Source: CBDFKQ01 sp965248855 (lineage in GTDB: Bacteria > Bacteroidota > Bacteroidia > Cytophagales > 172606-1). From it: a DNA stretch of 64,000 nt. A program made the position numbers and the translations under genes. Within the stretch, counting starts at the first letter, position 1. The number at the start of each line of letters is the position of its first letter. The notes below the pieces were generated by a model that worked only from the letters and a program-made list of their open reading frames with translations, was not told the DNA's origin and ran no database searches. Shown piece after piece: positions 35,427-44,889 of the stretch. The stretch lies in contig CBDFKQ010000011.1 in the NCBI GenBank assembly GCA_965248855.1, positions 62,001 to 126,000 of the forward strand, in the 5' to 3' direction.

Positions 35427-35513
35427 ACAAGATCCCCACCCTCTTGTCAAAAGAGACATCTGCCACTGAAAGAAGACTCCAAGACCTGTTTCATCCAATA
35501 CAGTTACATTTCC

Positions 35514-36011
35514 TTACTTTTTTAAAATCATTTTTTTCTTTTTGGTAGCCTTCTTAAATCCAAAGTCATAAAGAAAATCAAAAGAATCGCGAAAACTGGC
35601 CTTGCTTTCTTCTTTTATTTCCGAACCCTGGCTGTCAGATACACAAAATAATTGAGTTTTATCGGCCATGCAAATCCCTGTGCTTCCTTTATCATAAGTA
35701 ATGCCGTAGCTGCTTTCTGATTTTATGTCATTGGTTTTAAATTCCTTTAACTTTTTTATAATTTCAACCCTGTCGGCTTCCTTCAACAGGTAATATTTTT
35801 CCGAATCATTAATGCCATACGCGGTAATATATTTGCATGAATCGTGGGTGTAAATAATTTCGTAAGGCACTCCCCTCATCCCTCCTTTTCTTGAAATGGT
35901 TATTTTAAAATCTTTTTCCCACTTATCAGGAATTTTAAAAGTTGAATCATTATGAGAAGCGGGCAAAGCCGCCGATAAAAAAACAAAAAGTTGGATAGCA
36001 GAATAAATCAT
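35514..36011 (-). CDS. Secreted hypothetical protein
   Basis: A 165-aa protein with a hydrophobic N-terminus (MIYSAIQLFVFLSAALPAS) fitting a signal peptide. The body alternates strands and a Lys/Glu-rich helix (EADRVEIIKKLKEFKTND) and closes with FDFLYDFGFKKATKKKKM. Two cysteines (TGICM, QLFCV) may pair. I recognise no domain. It stands alone between hairpin repeats. Confidence 0.65.
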   Translation of the reverse strand: MIYSAIQLFVFLSAALPASHNDSTFKIPDKWEKDFKITISRKGGMRGVPYEIIYTHDSCKYITAYGINDSEKYYLLKEADRVEIIKKLKEFKTNDIKSESSYGITYDKGSTGICMADKTQLFCVSDSQGSEIKEESKASFRDSFDFLYDFGFKKATKKKKMILKK

Positions 36012-36105
36012 TTTTTTACAAAATTGTTAGATAAAATTTTTAAAATTCATTCATTAAATTTTTAAAAATAAAGTGATTTTCATTACAAACATAGTTTTTT
36101 TCCAT

Positions 36106-36203
36106 TGCAGGTATCATCACCTGCCACTAATTTTCAAAATCCTTTATCAAAATGTGCCTCGTTCTTTTGTTTAAAGTCTAATGTCAGGTGAGATACCTGC
36201 CAC
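36106..36203 (+). repeat. Repeat family 2 (CAGGTG hairpins), copy b
   Basis: Two hairpins joined by a ~50-bp linker: GCAGGTATCATCACCTGCC, linker CTAATTTTCAAAATC... and GTTTAAAGTCTAATGTCAGG, then CAGGTGAGATACCTGCCACG. Full-length relatives at 49610 and 55136, partial ones at 34120, 36223, 47484, 47638, 48911 and 56603. Confidence 0.75.
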
Positions 36204-36222
36204 GCAAAATAAATCATATAAT

Positions 36223-36293
36223 TTCCCCCCTTGGCGGGTGACTTCACCTGCCAACAATCTTCAAAGTTAGTTTCAGAGGAGACACCTGCCATA
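36223..36293 (+). repeat. Repeat family 2, shortened copy c
   Basis: GGCGGGTGACTTCACCTGCC and GAGGAGACACCTGCC separated by a shorter linker. It directly follows copy b, a tandem arrangement. Confidence 0.65.
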
Positions 36294-36569
36294 GGAAGAG
36301 AATACTCTTCAATAGTGAAAGTTGAACAGGGCTTAATGACTTATATTTGTATATTAACCATGAAAGGCGGAAGATATCCCAAAGAAAAATATAAAGAACT
36401 TCTAGAATTTTTTTTAAAAATATATCTAAAGCAGATAAAAATAAAATTGTTATTGGTTAGCAGTACCTGATATTTTATAAATATTATTTTATTTTAATTT
36501 TTTTATTAATGTAATCTCTTTTATTGTCAATCTGTTATTTGGAAGATAATTTCAATAGAAATATTTAAT

Positions 36570-36790
36570 TTAAGTGAATTTAAAACTGTAGTTGTTTTCT
36601 TCTTTCAAAGCAGTTCCTAAAGCACGTTTTGTTGCCAGCGACCATCTGCCTCTGTCGTCCTGCTCACGCATCAAAACATAATCATAAGCTTCTAATTCTT
36701 TTTAGTCCAATTGTGCTTATCGGCATCTTCATAAGCATTTTTAAACCTTTATCATGTATGTTGTCTGACATAACCACGCTGTTCCGGATG
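36570..36790 (-). pseudogene. Remnant of a PD-(D/E)XK transposase-type (Rpn-like) gene
   Basis: On the minus strand a short piece reads EDADKHNWTKK in one frame and KELEAYDYVLMREQDDRGRW then SLATKRALGTALKEENNYSF in the next, ending KFT-stop at 36570. The pattern 'NWTKxELEAYDY...' resembles the C-terminal part of nuclease-family transposases common in Bacteroidota, from memory. At least one frameshift; no N-terminus seen. The surrounding gap (36012-37234) otherwise holds only repeats. Confidence 0.4.
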
Positions 36791-36878
36791 TTCGCTTTTC
36801 GCGGAATGGGGAACGACAGATAAATTAGGATTTGCAATCCGGGGAAGCAGAAAGAGAAATAATTTAGAGTAATAAAAG

Positions 36879-36910
36879 GTAGAGCGTTTCACTAATTCTA
36901 CGTATAGTTG
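36879..36910. repeat. REP hairpin, second copy
   Basis: GTAGAGCGTTTCACTAATTC then TACGTATAGTTG, nearly identical to the sequence at the broken RAYT (30506-30535). Confidence 0.65.
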
Positions 36911-37145
36911 AGATCGGGTATTTGATAGGGCGTTAAAATTTCAACATTTATTTTTTTTTGTTATTCTCTAATAATAATACTGCATTGAGAAAAGAAATTA
37001 ATACTTCTTTTCTGTTTTCATTTCCAAAATTTTTCGGAAGCCAAAAACGCCATTAGTTACATCTACAAATTTCATTTTGGAAATTTATAAAAATTTATGT
37101 GATGAATTTAAAAATCACTAAAATAATTGTAAAGATTATTATTTA

Positions 37146-37210
37146 ATATCAATATACCGATATCGAAATATTGATAATTTAGGTTGTTTGAAAGGAAAAT
37201 TGTAAATTTG
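37146..37210 (+). promoter_or_regulatory. 30-bp palindrome and promoter box of coiled-coil gene 1
   Basis: TATCAATAT (37147-37155), CGATATCG centre (37158-37165) and ATATTGATA (37168-37176), all sharing one symmetry axis. TAAATTTG (37203-37210) is a full -7 match 25 bases before the ATG. The same palindrome precedes the paralogue at 45504-45533. Confidence 0.6.
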
Positions 37211-37234
37211 ATTAACAAATAAATCAAAAAAAAC

Positions 37235-37774
37235 ATGCTTAATCAATCCACTTTTACTGCTGTATCAGAAACTGTTTTAATGAGATTAACCATTAAACAA
37301 AAAAAATTTATATATCAGATTGCAAGGTTGGATTATAGAATTTCTAAAAGCCTTGCATTACCGGAAGTGGTAAATTTGAAAATTAGTGAAGAAGAACAAA
37401 ATATTAAATCTCTTAATGCTGCTATCATTGCGGCCGGAAAAGGTAAAGTGGTTGAAAAACTTATAACTTGGAAAACAAAAGCAGAATATAAGCTTTTTAA
37501 ACTTATGCTAAGAAAGAATAAAATTGATATTGTTAAATTAATAGTAAACCAATCAAAATTGAATCAACTTAAGCAAGCTCTAACAGTACTTGAGGCTGAT
37601 ATAGAAAATTTTAAAAAACAACTGTACACCCCAAGTATAAAAGAAAGCAAAGTAGAATTGAAAGAGGAAAATATTTTTAATTTTTACGAAAGGGCAATTA
37701 ATGTTAAAGAAAATAAACCTTTTAATTTATCTGTTAAAGCTTATTTAAATGAGGTTTTTAAAATAGCATCGTAA
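37235..37774 (+). CDS. Unrecognised helical protein, paralogue 1
   Basis: A 179-aa, strongly basic, mostly helical protein without signal peptide. Residues 12-125 (ETVLMRLTIKQKKFIYQIAR, LDYRISKSLALPEV, NIKSLNAAIIAAGKGKVVEK, WKTKAEYKLFKLMLRKNKID) are nearly the same as in the protein at 44890; the rest is a variable linker and a final short helix (SVKAYLNEVFKIAS). A coiled coil is likely around 95-130. Both genes carry the same long palindrome upstream. I know no family for it; a nucleic-acid- or phage-related role is only a guess. Confidence 0.72.
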   Translation: MLNQSTFTAVSETVLMRLTIKQKKFIYQIARLDYRISKSLALPEVVNLKISEEEQNIKSLNAAIIAAGKGKVVEKLITWKTKAEYKLFKLMLRKNKIDIVKLIVNQSKLNQLKQALTVLEADIENFKKQLYTPSIKESKVELKEENIFNFYERAINVKENKPFNLSVKAYLNEVFKIAS

Positions 37775-37917
37775 AATTATAGGAAAAAATACTTTTTAGA
37801 CTTTCTGCCAACAAAAAACATAGCAAACAACCGTACAGGCTAAATATATAGTAATTTAATATTTCTAATTTAATAAGTATATTATTTAAATTCAAACCGA
37901 ATCATAGTAAAAATGTT

Positions 37918-39627
37918 ATGAAACACAGACTTTATCCTCTCGTTACGATATTTATAACTTTATCATTATTTATTGTTTTATCTTGTCGTAATAAAATTAA
38001 GGCACCGTCTAAAGAAGAAATAAACTCGATAAACCTTAAACGGGGAGAAATTACCTTATGTAGTGCTTCAAACAAGCAATTAGGTCATGTTGAATTCGAA
38101 ACTTCCTGTATTGCCGAGGTGAAAGAAGATTTCAATTTAGCTATAGAGCTGCTTCATTCATTTGAATATGATGAAGCTGAAAAAGCATTTGCAAAGGTAA
38201 TAGACAAGCAACCTGATTGCGCCATGGCTTATTGGGGTGTAGCTATGTGTAACAATCATCCACTTTGGTCTCCACCCAACGAAATTGAATTAAAAAAAGG
38301 TGCGAAAGCCATTAATATAGCCCGATTAATCACCGGAAAAACCGACAAGGAAACCGATTATATTGAAGCCTTAACACTTTTCTATAAAGATTGGAATAAA
38401 ATAAACCATCATACACGCAGCATTATCTATGAAAAGGCAATGGAAAAACTTTATCACAATTATCCACAAGATAAAGAAGCCGGCGTTTTTTACGCTTTGG
38501 CAATAGATGCATCAACCAACCCCAATGATAAGTCTTTCACCAACCCAAAAAAAGCAGGGGATATTTTATTCAGTTTATATCCGGGCCAACCTGAGCATCC
38601 GGGCATTGTGCATTATATTATTCATACTTATGATTATCCCGAATTAGCAATTAAAGCTTTGCCGGCAGCACAAAAATATGCTTCAATTGCTCCTTCTTCC
38701 GCTCATGCTCAGCACATGCCCTCCCATATTTTTACAAGGCTTGGCTTATGGAATGAATGTATCCAATCAAATCTACTTTCCGTTGCTAATGCAAAATGTT
38801 ATGCAGGCAGTGCCGGTATTAAAGGCACTTGGGACGAAGAGCTGCACGGTCTGGACTATCTGGTTTACGCTTACCTGCAAAAAGGGGATAATAAAAAGGC
38901 AAAGGAACAATGTGATTACCTCAAATCAATCAAAGAAGTACATCCTTCAAATTTTAAAGTAGCTTATGCTTTTGCAAGCATACCCTCTCGTTATCTACTT
39001 GAAAATAAAATATGGATAGAGGCAGCAGCGCTAAAAGATCAGCGGGCAGATTTCCCCTGGAAAAAGTTTCCCTGGCAAAGGGCTATTACACATTTTACAC
39101 GTCTGCTGGGTTTTGTTCATCAGGATAATATTGATTCTGCAAATAAAGAGTTGAATGTTCTCACAACTCTTTATGATACATTAGCGAAACAGAAAGATTC
39201 TTATAAAGCCAGGCAGGTTGAAATTCAAATCAAAACAGGACAAGCATGGATATGGTTTAAAAATAAAAAAAATGCGAAAGCGTTAAAAGAAATGACAGCC
39301 GCCGCCAATCTTGAAGATAGTACTGAAAAACATCCTGTTACCCCTTGTGAAGTAATTCCTGCAAGAGAATTGCTTGGGGATATGTTGTTGCAAATGAACC
39401 TTCCGGCTCAGGCGCTAGAAGCTTATGAAGCAGACCTTAAAAGGCACCCTAAAAGATTTAACGGCCTTTATGGTGCTGCACTTTCATCCCAAAAAATAAA
39501 TAAAAAAGAAAAAGCCCTTTACTATTTTCAGCAACTGGTTGATAGTGCCTCAGCAGATTCAGAAAGGCCGGAGCTTAAAACTGCAAAATCGTTTCTTAAT
39601 AAATTCAAAAAGTCATTATTATTATAA
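37918..39627 (+). CDS. Tetratricopeptide-repeat lipoprotein
   Basis: A 569-aa exported protein with a lipobox (IVLSCRNK, Cys23). TPR-like helix pairs begin at HSFEYDEAEKAFAKVIDKQPDCAMAYWGVAM (about 80-110) and return at the C-terminus (NLPAQALEAYEADLKRHPKRFNGLYGAALS, KALYYFQQLVD). The centre has a histidine-rich segment (HPGIVHYIIHTYDYPELA, AHAQHMPSHIFTRLGLW) that is conserved in this group of bacterial TPR proteins. Function unknown; single gene followed by a terminator. Confidence 0.8.
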   Translation: MKHRLYPLVTIFITLSLFIVLSCRNKIKAPSKEEINSINLKRGEITLCSASNKQLGHVEFETSCIAEVKEDFNLAIELLHSFEYDEAEKAFAKVIDKQPDCAMAYWGVAMCNNHPLWSPPNEIELKKGAKAINIARLITGKTDKETDYIEALTLFYKDWNKINHHTRSIIYEKAMEKLYHNYPQDKEAGVFYALAIDASTNPNDKSFTNPKKAGDILFSLYPGQPEHPGIVHYIIHTYDYPELAIKALPAAQKYASIAPSSAHAQHMPSHIFTRLGLWNECIQSNLLSVANAKCYAGSAGIKGTWDEELHGLDYLVYAYLQKGDNKKAKEQCDYLKSIKEVHPSNFKVAYAFASIPSRYLLENKIWIEAAALKDQRADFPWKKFPWQRAITHFTRLLGFVHQDNIDSANKELNVLTTLYDTLAKQKDSYKARQVEIQIKTGQAWIWFKNKKNAKALKEMTAAANLEDSTEKHPVTPCEVIPARELLGDMLLQMNLPAQALEAYEADLKRHPKRFNGLYGAALSSQKINKKEKALYYFQQLVDSASADSERPELKTAKSFLNKFKKSLLL

Positions 39628-39640
39628 TAGTTCCCCGCTG

Positions 39641-39668
39641 TGGTTCGTGTCCCCACGAACCATTATTT
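39641..39668 (+). terminator. Hairpin terminator (repeat family 4, copy 1)
   Basis: TGGTTCGTG and CACGAACCA, 9-bp stem with a 4-base loop, then TTATTTTT. The same core occurs in the hairpin at 44810-44854. The rest of the gap to 39941 (about 270 bases) shows nothing. Confidence 0.65.
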
Positions 39669-39941
39669 TTATTGATTACTTAATTCAGCATTTTTTATAA
39701 TGTAGTCGAATTATAATCTTAAGCATACTATGGATAAAAGTAGTTTTATATTTTGTCTATAAGCGTAAATCATATATTTCAATCGGTGAAATATATTTTT
39801 GGAAGGATACCATAAATCAGTGGAAAAAGTTGCTCAAAAGAGACGTTTATAAAGATATTATCATTAATCCTCTTAAATATTTAAATGAAACTCAAGATAT
39901 ATATATTTGCTTTATGATGTTTTGAGGCAGGGAACCTTTTC

Positions 39942-40832
39942 TTAAGAGTTTATTTCAAGCTTATATCCTTTACCTCGTATAACAACAATTTTGATATTCG
40001 GATCAAATTCCAGTTTTTTTCTAAGTTTTGATATGAACATATCCAGACTGCGGCCCACAATAATACCTTCATCTTCCCATATCTCTTTTTGAAGCCGTTT
40101 TCTTTCTATAGTCTCGTTGGGAGATGACGCGAAAATAAGCAGTAGACGCGTTTCGGTTCCGGTTAGGCTTATTGTATTTCCATTTATTGTCAGTTGCCGT
40201 TCCTTAATATCAAACAATACCGGGCCCAAAGTTAACATGTCGGTATTTCGATCGCTATCCACAAGCCTTTGCGGTTTAAACGATCTCAATAAAACAAAAC
40301 CTATAAATGCTAAAAAGGGCAGACCGCCGAGCAGATAACCCTTCTCCGGCATAGCCATGCCGGTCGGTTTAAACTTAATGTTAATCTCATAACAAGCTGT
40401 AGGCTGCCGTCTTCCTGAACAAGCTACAATATTATCTTTTTCAATTCCGGATATTGCGAATCCGTATACCACGCCGAGGCTGCCACATCTCAGAACGTTC
40501 ACTACATAATCACCTACTAACAGGTCTTTAGCCAACAAACGCCGTGTTGTATTTACCAGGGAGTCCGATTTAAAAGTTAGATTATTCTCAAAGCTGATCC
40601 GGTATTCATTATCTGCTATCTTTTGTAACGGGAGCACCCTTGATGTGCTGTCGCCTGACTGTAAAAGCAGTTCATGGCCGATCTTACGGAGCAAAACTTC
40701 TTTCCTGGCGATATCAAAGTCGTCATTGTCCGCTATGCTGAATGCCGCACAAATTACAAAGGCAAATAAGAGCAGTACTAGTATATACAGGTAATCCCGT
40801 TTCCCGAAGTGGAGTTTTTGGCTGTTTCGCAT
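39942..40832 (-). CDS. Membrane-anchored winged-helix (OmpR/PhoB-type) transcriptional regulator
   Basis: A 296-aa protein with the unusual order: transmembrane helix (14-34), an extracytoplasmic domain of about 125 residues with four cysteines (CGSLG, ACSGRRQPTACYE), second transmembrane helix (166-184), then a PhoB-type DNA-binding domain (200-296: LTGTETRLLLIFASSPNETIERKRLQ, SLDMFISKLRKKLEFDPNIKIVVIRGKGYKL). This is a ToxR-like one-component sensor in reverse topology. It is divergent from the gene at 41023, which it may control. Confidence 0.85.
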   Translation of the reverse strand: MRNSQKLHFGKRDYLYILVLLLFAFVICAAFSIADNDDFDIARKEVLLRKIGHELLLQSGDSTSRVLPLQKIADNEYRISFENNLTFKSDSLVNTTRRLLAKDLLVGDYVVNVLRCGSLGVVYGFAISGIEKDNIVACSGRRQPTACYEINIKFKPTGMAMPEKGYLLGGLPFLAFIGFVLLRSFKPQRLVDSDRNTDMLTLGPVLFDIKERQLTINGNTISLTGTETRLLLIFASSPNETIERKRLQKEIWEDEGIIVGRSLDMFISKLRKKLEFDPNIKIVVIRGKGYKLEINS

Positions 40833-41022
40833 AACGTTGACGTTTTATTTACAAAGTTTACATTTTTATTTACAATCCAAATTTCTTAAGCCAAAAAATA
40901 TCCTAGTAATTCGCTGAACCAATTTTGATAGGATAAGAAACTATCATGATTTTGCAAAACTCGTAGGCTTTGACTATTAAATTATGATCGCTTTATCACT
41001 ATTTAAAAACAACATATAAAAG

Positions 41023-41595
41023 ATGAAAAATAAAAGAAACATTTTATCCGGTCTGATTATCATGCTGGCCGGAGTAATTTGCTTTACTGTACCGGGGCTG
41101 CAAAAAAATACCCCTCATCGCGCAAGCTTTTCCGGCGAATGGAAATCCAAAGAGTCGATAAGTATGGGCGGAAATATTGTTTGCGTATATGACGAGGGTG
41201 ATCGTATGCTTTCTAAAACAATGAAAATAGCAGAACAAACAGATTTTCTAACAATAGAAGTACCAAACCCATCTTCTGGCGCAGCGGTGACAACAAGCCA
41301 AGAGAAACTGGCCTTCGGCGGTAAAGAAAGCCAAATTAATCGTGGCCGTGGAAGAGGAAAGAAGTTTACGGTAAAGTTGTCAGCAGATGGACAAACTATG
41401 ACTGTTAACTCAGTTGTACACCTGATGACTGCTACTCCTTACCATGTAAATGTTCAGATGCAAGCATTTTTTTACGTAACAGAGGTTTGGAAGTTGAGCA
41501 AAGATGGCAAGTCTATTTCTGTTCAGGCCAATGCAAAATCAACCTTAGGGGGCGACGAGCGTTCCTGGAAGACCGTATTCGATAAAACCAATTAG
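41023..41595 (+). CDS. Secreted hypothetical protein
   Basis: A 190-aa exported protein; signal/anchor segment LSGLIIMLAGVICFTVPGL near residues 8-26. The remainder is beta-rich (FSGEWKSKESISMGG, KKFTVKLSADGQTMTVNSVV, FFYVTEVWKLSKDGKSISVQANAKS), a pattern seen in small lipocalin-like or DUF-type periplasmic proteins. Divergent from the membrane-bound regulator and followed by a BNR-repeat gene. No specific function can be given. Confidence 0.7.
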   Translation: MKNKRNILSGLIIMLAGVICFTVPGLQKNTPHRASFSGEWKSKESISMGGNIVCVYDEGDRMLSKTMKIAEQTDFLTIEVPNPSSGAAVTTSQEKLAFGGKESQINRGRGRGKKFTVKLSADGQTMTVNSVVHLMTATPYHVNVQMQAFFYVTEVWKLSKDGKSISVQANAKSTLGGDERSWKTVFDKTN

Positions 41596-41703
41596 TATTC
41601 AAAGACTTTTTTTTATACAAGCCCGACTTAGTTCGAGCAAAAAAGCGTCGTGACGATCGACACCCGATATCTTTACTTTATTGTTCACCAAATCATTTAA
41701 ATC

Positions 41704-42825
41704 ATGAATATCATCTACTACCTTGCTTTTTTGGTCCTTCTTCAATTCTCATTTTGCGCTGACCGGGCGTTGCAATTGCCACAGTCTTCCATACAGAATG
41801 ATAGCGTGCAAAAACAAAAAAGTGAAAATGCTGTAGCCGCAAACATCGTTTTTAAATCTACGGATGGCGGACAAACATGGCAGGACATTAGTGAAGGGCT
41901 GCCAGAACCTGTGAAAGATGAATATGGTAACGGCAGAAATGTTTTTTTTGCAGATGATAGCGGGCTCTATTTAACTGCCGGCAATGGCATATATCACAGT
42001 AAACCAAATGCTAAAGCTCCTTTTTGGAAAAAAGAGATTTTGCCTGACGAACATAGAATCATTACCTCAGGGAAGACCGGAATATATGCATCTAATTACC
42101 GGGGTGAAATTTTGCACAAAGCAAACGGAACAAATGTATGGTGGCCAGTATTCACAAATTTTCCGGAGAAAGGAATACTCAGCGTTTTTGAAACTGCCGG
42201 AGGCACGGTTTTCTTCGGCACCGACAGAGGGCTTTTTAAATCCACTAACAGTGGAAAATCCTGGAAACATCTGCATGCTGGAGGCGGGGGAAAAATAGTA
42301 GGGTCAAATGGCGTGCTTCTCACGACCAGCCAGGGAGGGATATTAAGATCGACCGATGATGGTGAAAACTGGACGTTGGTGATCAGTGAGGGAGGCGTGG
42401 GCATCGATGTAGAACGCATCGAAGGTGGATTCGCTGCTATTACTTGCAGCACCGTTTCGAACTCCCGGAGAATACGAACATCTCACGACGGCGGCAAAAC
42501 CTGGCAGGCAATCGATTCCAGTTTCCAAGCGCCTGGTTTTATTAACCCAATTTCACCGCCTGTTAATGCTAACCATCCGGCGCAAGGCTTTTCCGATTCA
42601 ATCTGGCATCCTAACGATAATACCTTCCTTCTGGTGCCAAAGTACATTACAACCATTATCCGGGTGGGTGAAAACTTCTTTTGTGGTCATACTGACGGCA
42701 TTTTCAGGTCATCAGACAAAGGAAAATCCTGGAAACTAATACTTCCTTCTGTAAAAGGGAAGATGTTCAGACTATCTGTCTCAGGCAACGTGATTTATGC
42801 CCTACTGATGGAGTCACATTGTTAA
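41704..42825 (+). CDS. BNR/YCF48-like beta-propeller lipoprotein
   Basis: A 373-aa exported protein with lipobox-like FSFCAD (Cys18). At least five sialidase-type Asp-box repeats are readable: STDGGQTWQDI, STNSGKSWKHL, STDDGENWTLV, SHDGGKTWQAI and SSDKGKSWKLI. They form a beta-propeller as in exo-sialidases and YCF48 proteins, but no sialidase catalytic residues are evident. It follows the 41023 gene after 108 bases and precedes a gene remnant. Role likely in protein or glycan binding. Confidence 0.82.
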   Translation: MNIIYYLAFLVLLQFSFCADRALQLPQSSIQNDSVQKQKSENAVAANIVFKSTDGGQTWQDISEGLPEPVKDEYGNGRNVFFADDSGLYLTAGNGIYHSKPNAKAPFWKKEILPDEHRIITSGKTGIYASNYRGEILHKANGTNVWWPVFTNFPEKGILSVFETAGGTVFFGTDRGLFKSTNSGKSWKHLHAGGGGKIVGSNGVLLTTSQGGILRSTDDGENWTLVISEGGVGIDVERIEGGFAAITCSTVSNSRRIRTSHDGGKTWQAIDSSFQAPGFINPISPPVNANHPAQGFSDSIWHPNDNTFLLVPKYITTIIRVGENFFCGHTDGIFRSSDKGKSWKLILPSVKGKMFRLSVSGNVIYALLMESHC

Positions 42826-42855
42826 ACCTGCCCGATAGTAAATGATAAATAAAAG

Positions 42856-42941
42856 ATGAAAAAATTTGTAAAATTATTTGCGCTGTTCTTGATGATGGAA
42901 AGACTATTACGGACTTTAAAAGTGTAGCTGGCCAGAAATAA
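42856..42941 (+). pseudogene. Internally deleted gene remnant
   Basis: ATG at 42856 gives MKKFVKLFALFL, a signal-peptide start. In another frame the next bases read DDGKTITDFKSVAGQK and stop at 42941, which looks like a C-terminal end. The middle of the gene appears to have been deleted. Only 86 bases remain. Confidence 0.4.
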
Positions 42942-43032
42942 TGTTTTTATTGCTAATTTAAAAAGCCCCAAACCGTTAACGTCAAACCAAGGACAACATT
43001 TAATTTAACCATATAACTTTCAAAATAAAATC

Positions 43033-44760
43033 ATGAAAAAAATAACAACTCTTATAACGTCACTGCTCCTTATACTTTTTGTATCTACAGCAAGCTTTGC
43101 TCAGGATAAAGCCAAGCAAATAGATGACCTCATGCGCAAGTACGTCGACAACAGTAAGTTTAACGGAACTGTGTTGGTGGCAGAAAGTGGGAAGGTGATT
43201 TTTAAAAAAGGATACGGCATGGCAAATATGGAATGGGCTATTCCTAATGCACCCGATACCAAGTTTCGTCTGGGTTCAGTCACGAAGCAATTTACCTCCA
43301 TGCTTATAATGCAGTTGGTAGAACAAGGTAAAATTAAGCTAGACGGCAAAATTACCAACTACATAACCGACTATCCTAAGGCCACCGGCGATAAAATTAC
43401 GATTCATCATTTGCTTACCCATACCTCCGGGATTCCCAATTATACCGGCTTTCCTAACTTTGAAACAACACTCAGCCGCAACCCTTACAAATCTACTGAA
43501 TTCATCAAAAAGTTTTCTGAGTTACCTTTGGATTTTGAGCCAGGTTCTACTTATTCTTACAGTAATTCGGGCTACTTCCTGCTCGGGGTCATCATCGAGA
43601 AAGTTACGGGTAAAACGTACGAAACAGTATTACAAGAAAGCATTTTTAATCCACTTCACATGAATAATACCGGCTATGATATGCATGCCACTATTTTACC
43701 CAAGCGGGCAACCGGTTATGAAAAACGCGGGGTAGGTTATGTTAATGCTTCCTACCTCGATATGTCCATTCCGTACGCCGCTGGTTCATTGTACTCAACC
43801 GTGAAAGATCTAGCCCTTTGGGATAAGGCTTTGTACACCGATAAGCTTTTGTCTGCCTCCTCGAAAGCGATCATGTTTACGCCTTACAAAAGCGGCTATG
43901 CATACGGTTGGGGGGTGGGTAAAACGAAGGTTGGTCAGTTTAAAGACTCCGTTCAGGTTATTCAGCACTTTGGTGGCATTAATGGTTTCACTACTGCGTT
44001 AAGCCGGCTGCCAAAAGACAAACATTTTGTGGTATTGCTTAATAATACAGGAGGTGCAAATTTAGGTGTTATGCAAGATAATATCTTCAGGATTTTGTAC
44101 AACCAACCCATTGATCCACCTAAAACATCCATTGCCGATGTGCTTAGTAAAGCCCTTGCCACTACTTCCCTGGCAAACGTATTGAAGCAGTATGAGGAAA
44201 TTAAAAAGCAACCTAATTATTATCTCGACGAGGGGGAGATAAATCGATTAGGGTATGAACTTATCGGCACGAATAAATTCAAAGAGGCCATTGCTATCTT
44301 TAATCTCAATGTAAAAGAGTATCCTAAATCGGCCAATGTTTGGGATAGTCGGGGAGAAGCCTACATGCTGAATGGCGAAAAAGCTCAGGCTATCATTGAT
44401 TATAAAAAATCACTTGAATTGGACGCTTATAATATGAATGCCATTAAAAAGTTGAAAGAAATGGGTGAGAAAGTTGTCGACCCCAAAGAGGCGGCAGTTG
44501 ATGTTAAAGTATTAGATACGTATGTGGGCAAATACCAATTGGCACCCTCCTTCGTGATTGCGATAACTAAAGAAGGCGCACAACTATATGGACAAGCTAC
44601 AGGTCAGCCACGCTTTGAACTCTACGCAGAATCAGAAAGCAAATTCTTCATGAAAGTAGTAGACGCTAAAATTTTATTCGTAAAAACTGCGCAAGGCACC
44701 ATTGAAAAGCTTATTCTTTTCCAGAATGGACAAGAGATGCCCGGCAAGCGGATTAATTAA
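43033..44760 (+). CDS. Serine hydrolase (beta-lactamase class C-like) with TPR extension
   Basis: A 575-aa exported hydrolase. Signal peptide ends TASFAQ. Class C/DD-peptidase motifs: Ser82-x-x-Lys85 (GSVTKQF), Tyr176-Ser-Asn178 (YSYSNSGY) and HFGGINGF near residue 315 replacing KTG. Residues ~400-485 contain TPR-like helices (YELIGTNKFKEAIAIFNLNVKEYPKSANVWDSRGEAY, AQAIIDYKKSLELD), and a beta-rich C-terminal domain (YVGKYQLAPSFVIAIT) follows, as in many Bacteroidota 'serine hydrolase' proteins. Probably an esterase or peptidase rather than an antibiotic-hydrolysing enzyme. Confidence 0.88.
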   Translation: MKKITTLITSLLLILFVSTASFAQDKAKQIDDLMRKYVDNSKFNGTVLVAESGKVIFKKGYGMANMEWAIPNAPDTKFRLGSVTKQFTSMLIMQLVEQGKIKLDGKITNYITDYPKATGDKITIHHLLTHTSGIPNYTGFPNFETTLSRNPYKSTEFIKKFSELPLDFEPGSTYSYSNSGYFLLGVIIEKVTGKTYETVLQESIFNPLHMNNTGYDMHATILPKRATGYEKRGVGYVNASYLDMSIPYAAGSLYSTVKDLALWDKALYTDKLLSASSKAIMFTPYKSGYAYGWGVGKTKVGQFKDSVQVIQHFGGINGFTTALSRLPKDKHFVVLLNNTGGANLGVMQDNIFRILYNQPIDPPKTSIADVLSKALATTSLANVLKQYEEIKKQPNYYLDEGEINRLGYELIGTNKFKEAIAIFNLNVKEYPKSANVWDSRGEAYMLNGEKAQAIIDYKKSLELDAYNMNAIKKLKEMGEKVVDPKEAAVDVKVLDTYVGKYQLAPSFVIAITKEGAQLYGQATGQPRFELYAESESKFFMKVVDAKILFVKTAQGTIEKLILFQNGQEMPGKRIN

Positions 44761-44809
44761 GGCAATTGAACAATAGATAAAAAAGATTTGCAATCCTCTT
44801 TCTTTAAAA

Positions 44810-44854
44810 CTCTTCTCCCATGGTTCGAGTCCCCCACGAACCATGGGAGAAGAG
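44810..44854. terminator. Perfect 18-bp hairpin between convergent genes (repeat family 4, copy 2)
   Basis: CTCTTCTCCCATGGTTCG (44810-44827) and its exact reverse complement (44837-44854), loop of 9 bases. It shares the GGTTCG...CGAACC core with the hairpin at 39641. Confidence 0.75.
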
Positions 44855-44889
44855 TCATCATAAAAAATCACCCATCTCTAGTATTTTTA

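Noticed and set aside
36231..36470. 79-codon plus-strand ORF
   Set aside because: Its first half is repeat family 2 sequence, the rest is AT-rich Lys/Leu run without coding character.
36629..36823. 64-codon plus-strand ORF
   Set aside because: Antisense to the transposase-like remnant, which has the better coding pattern.
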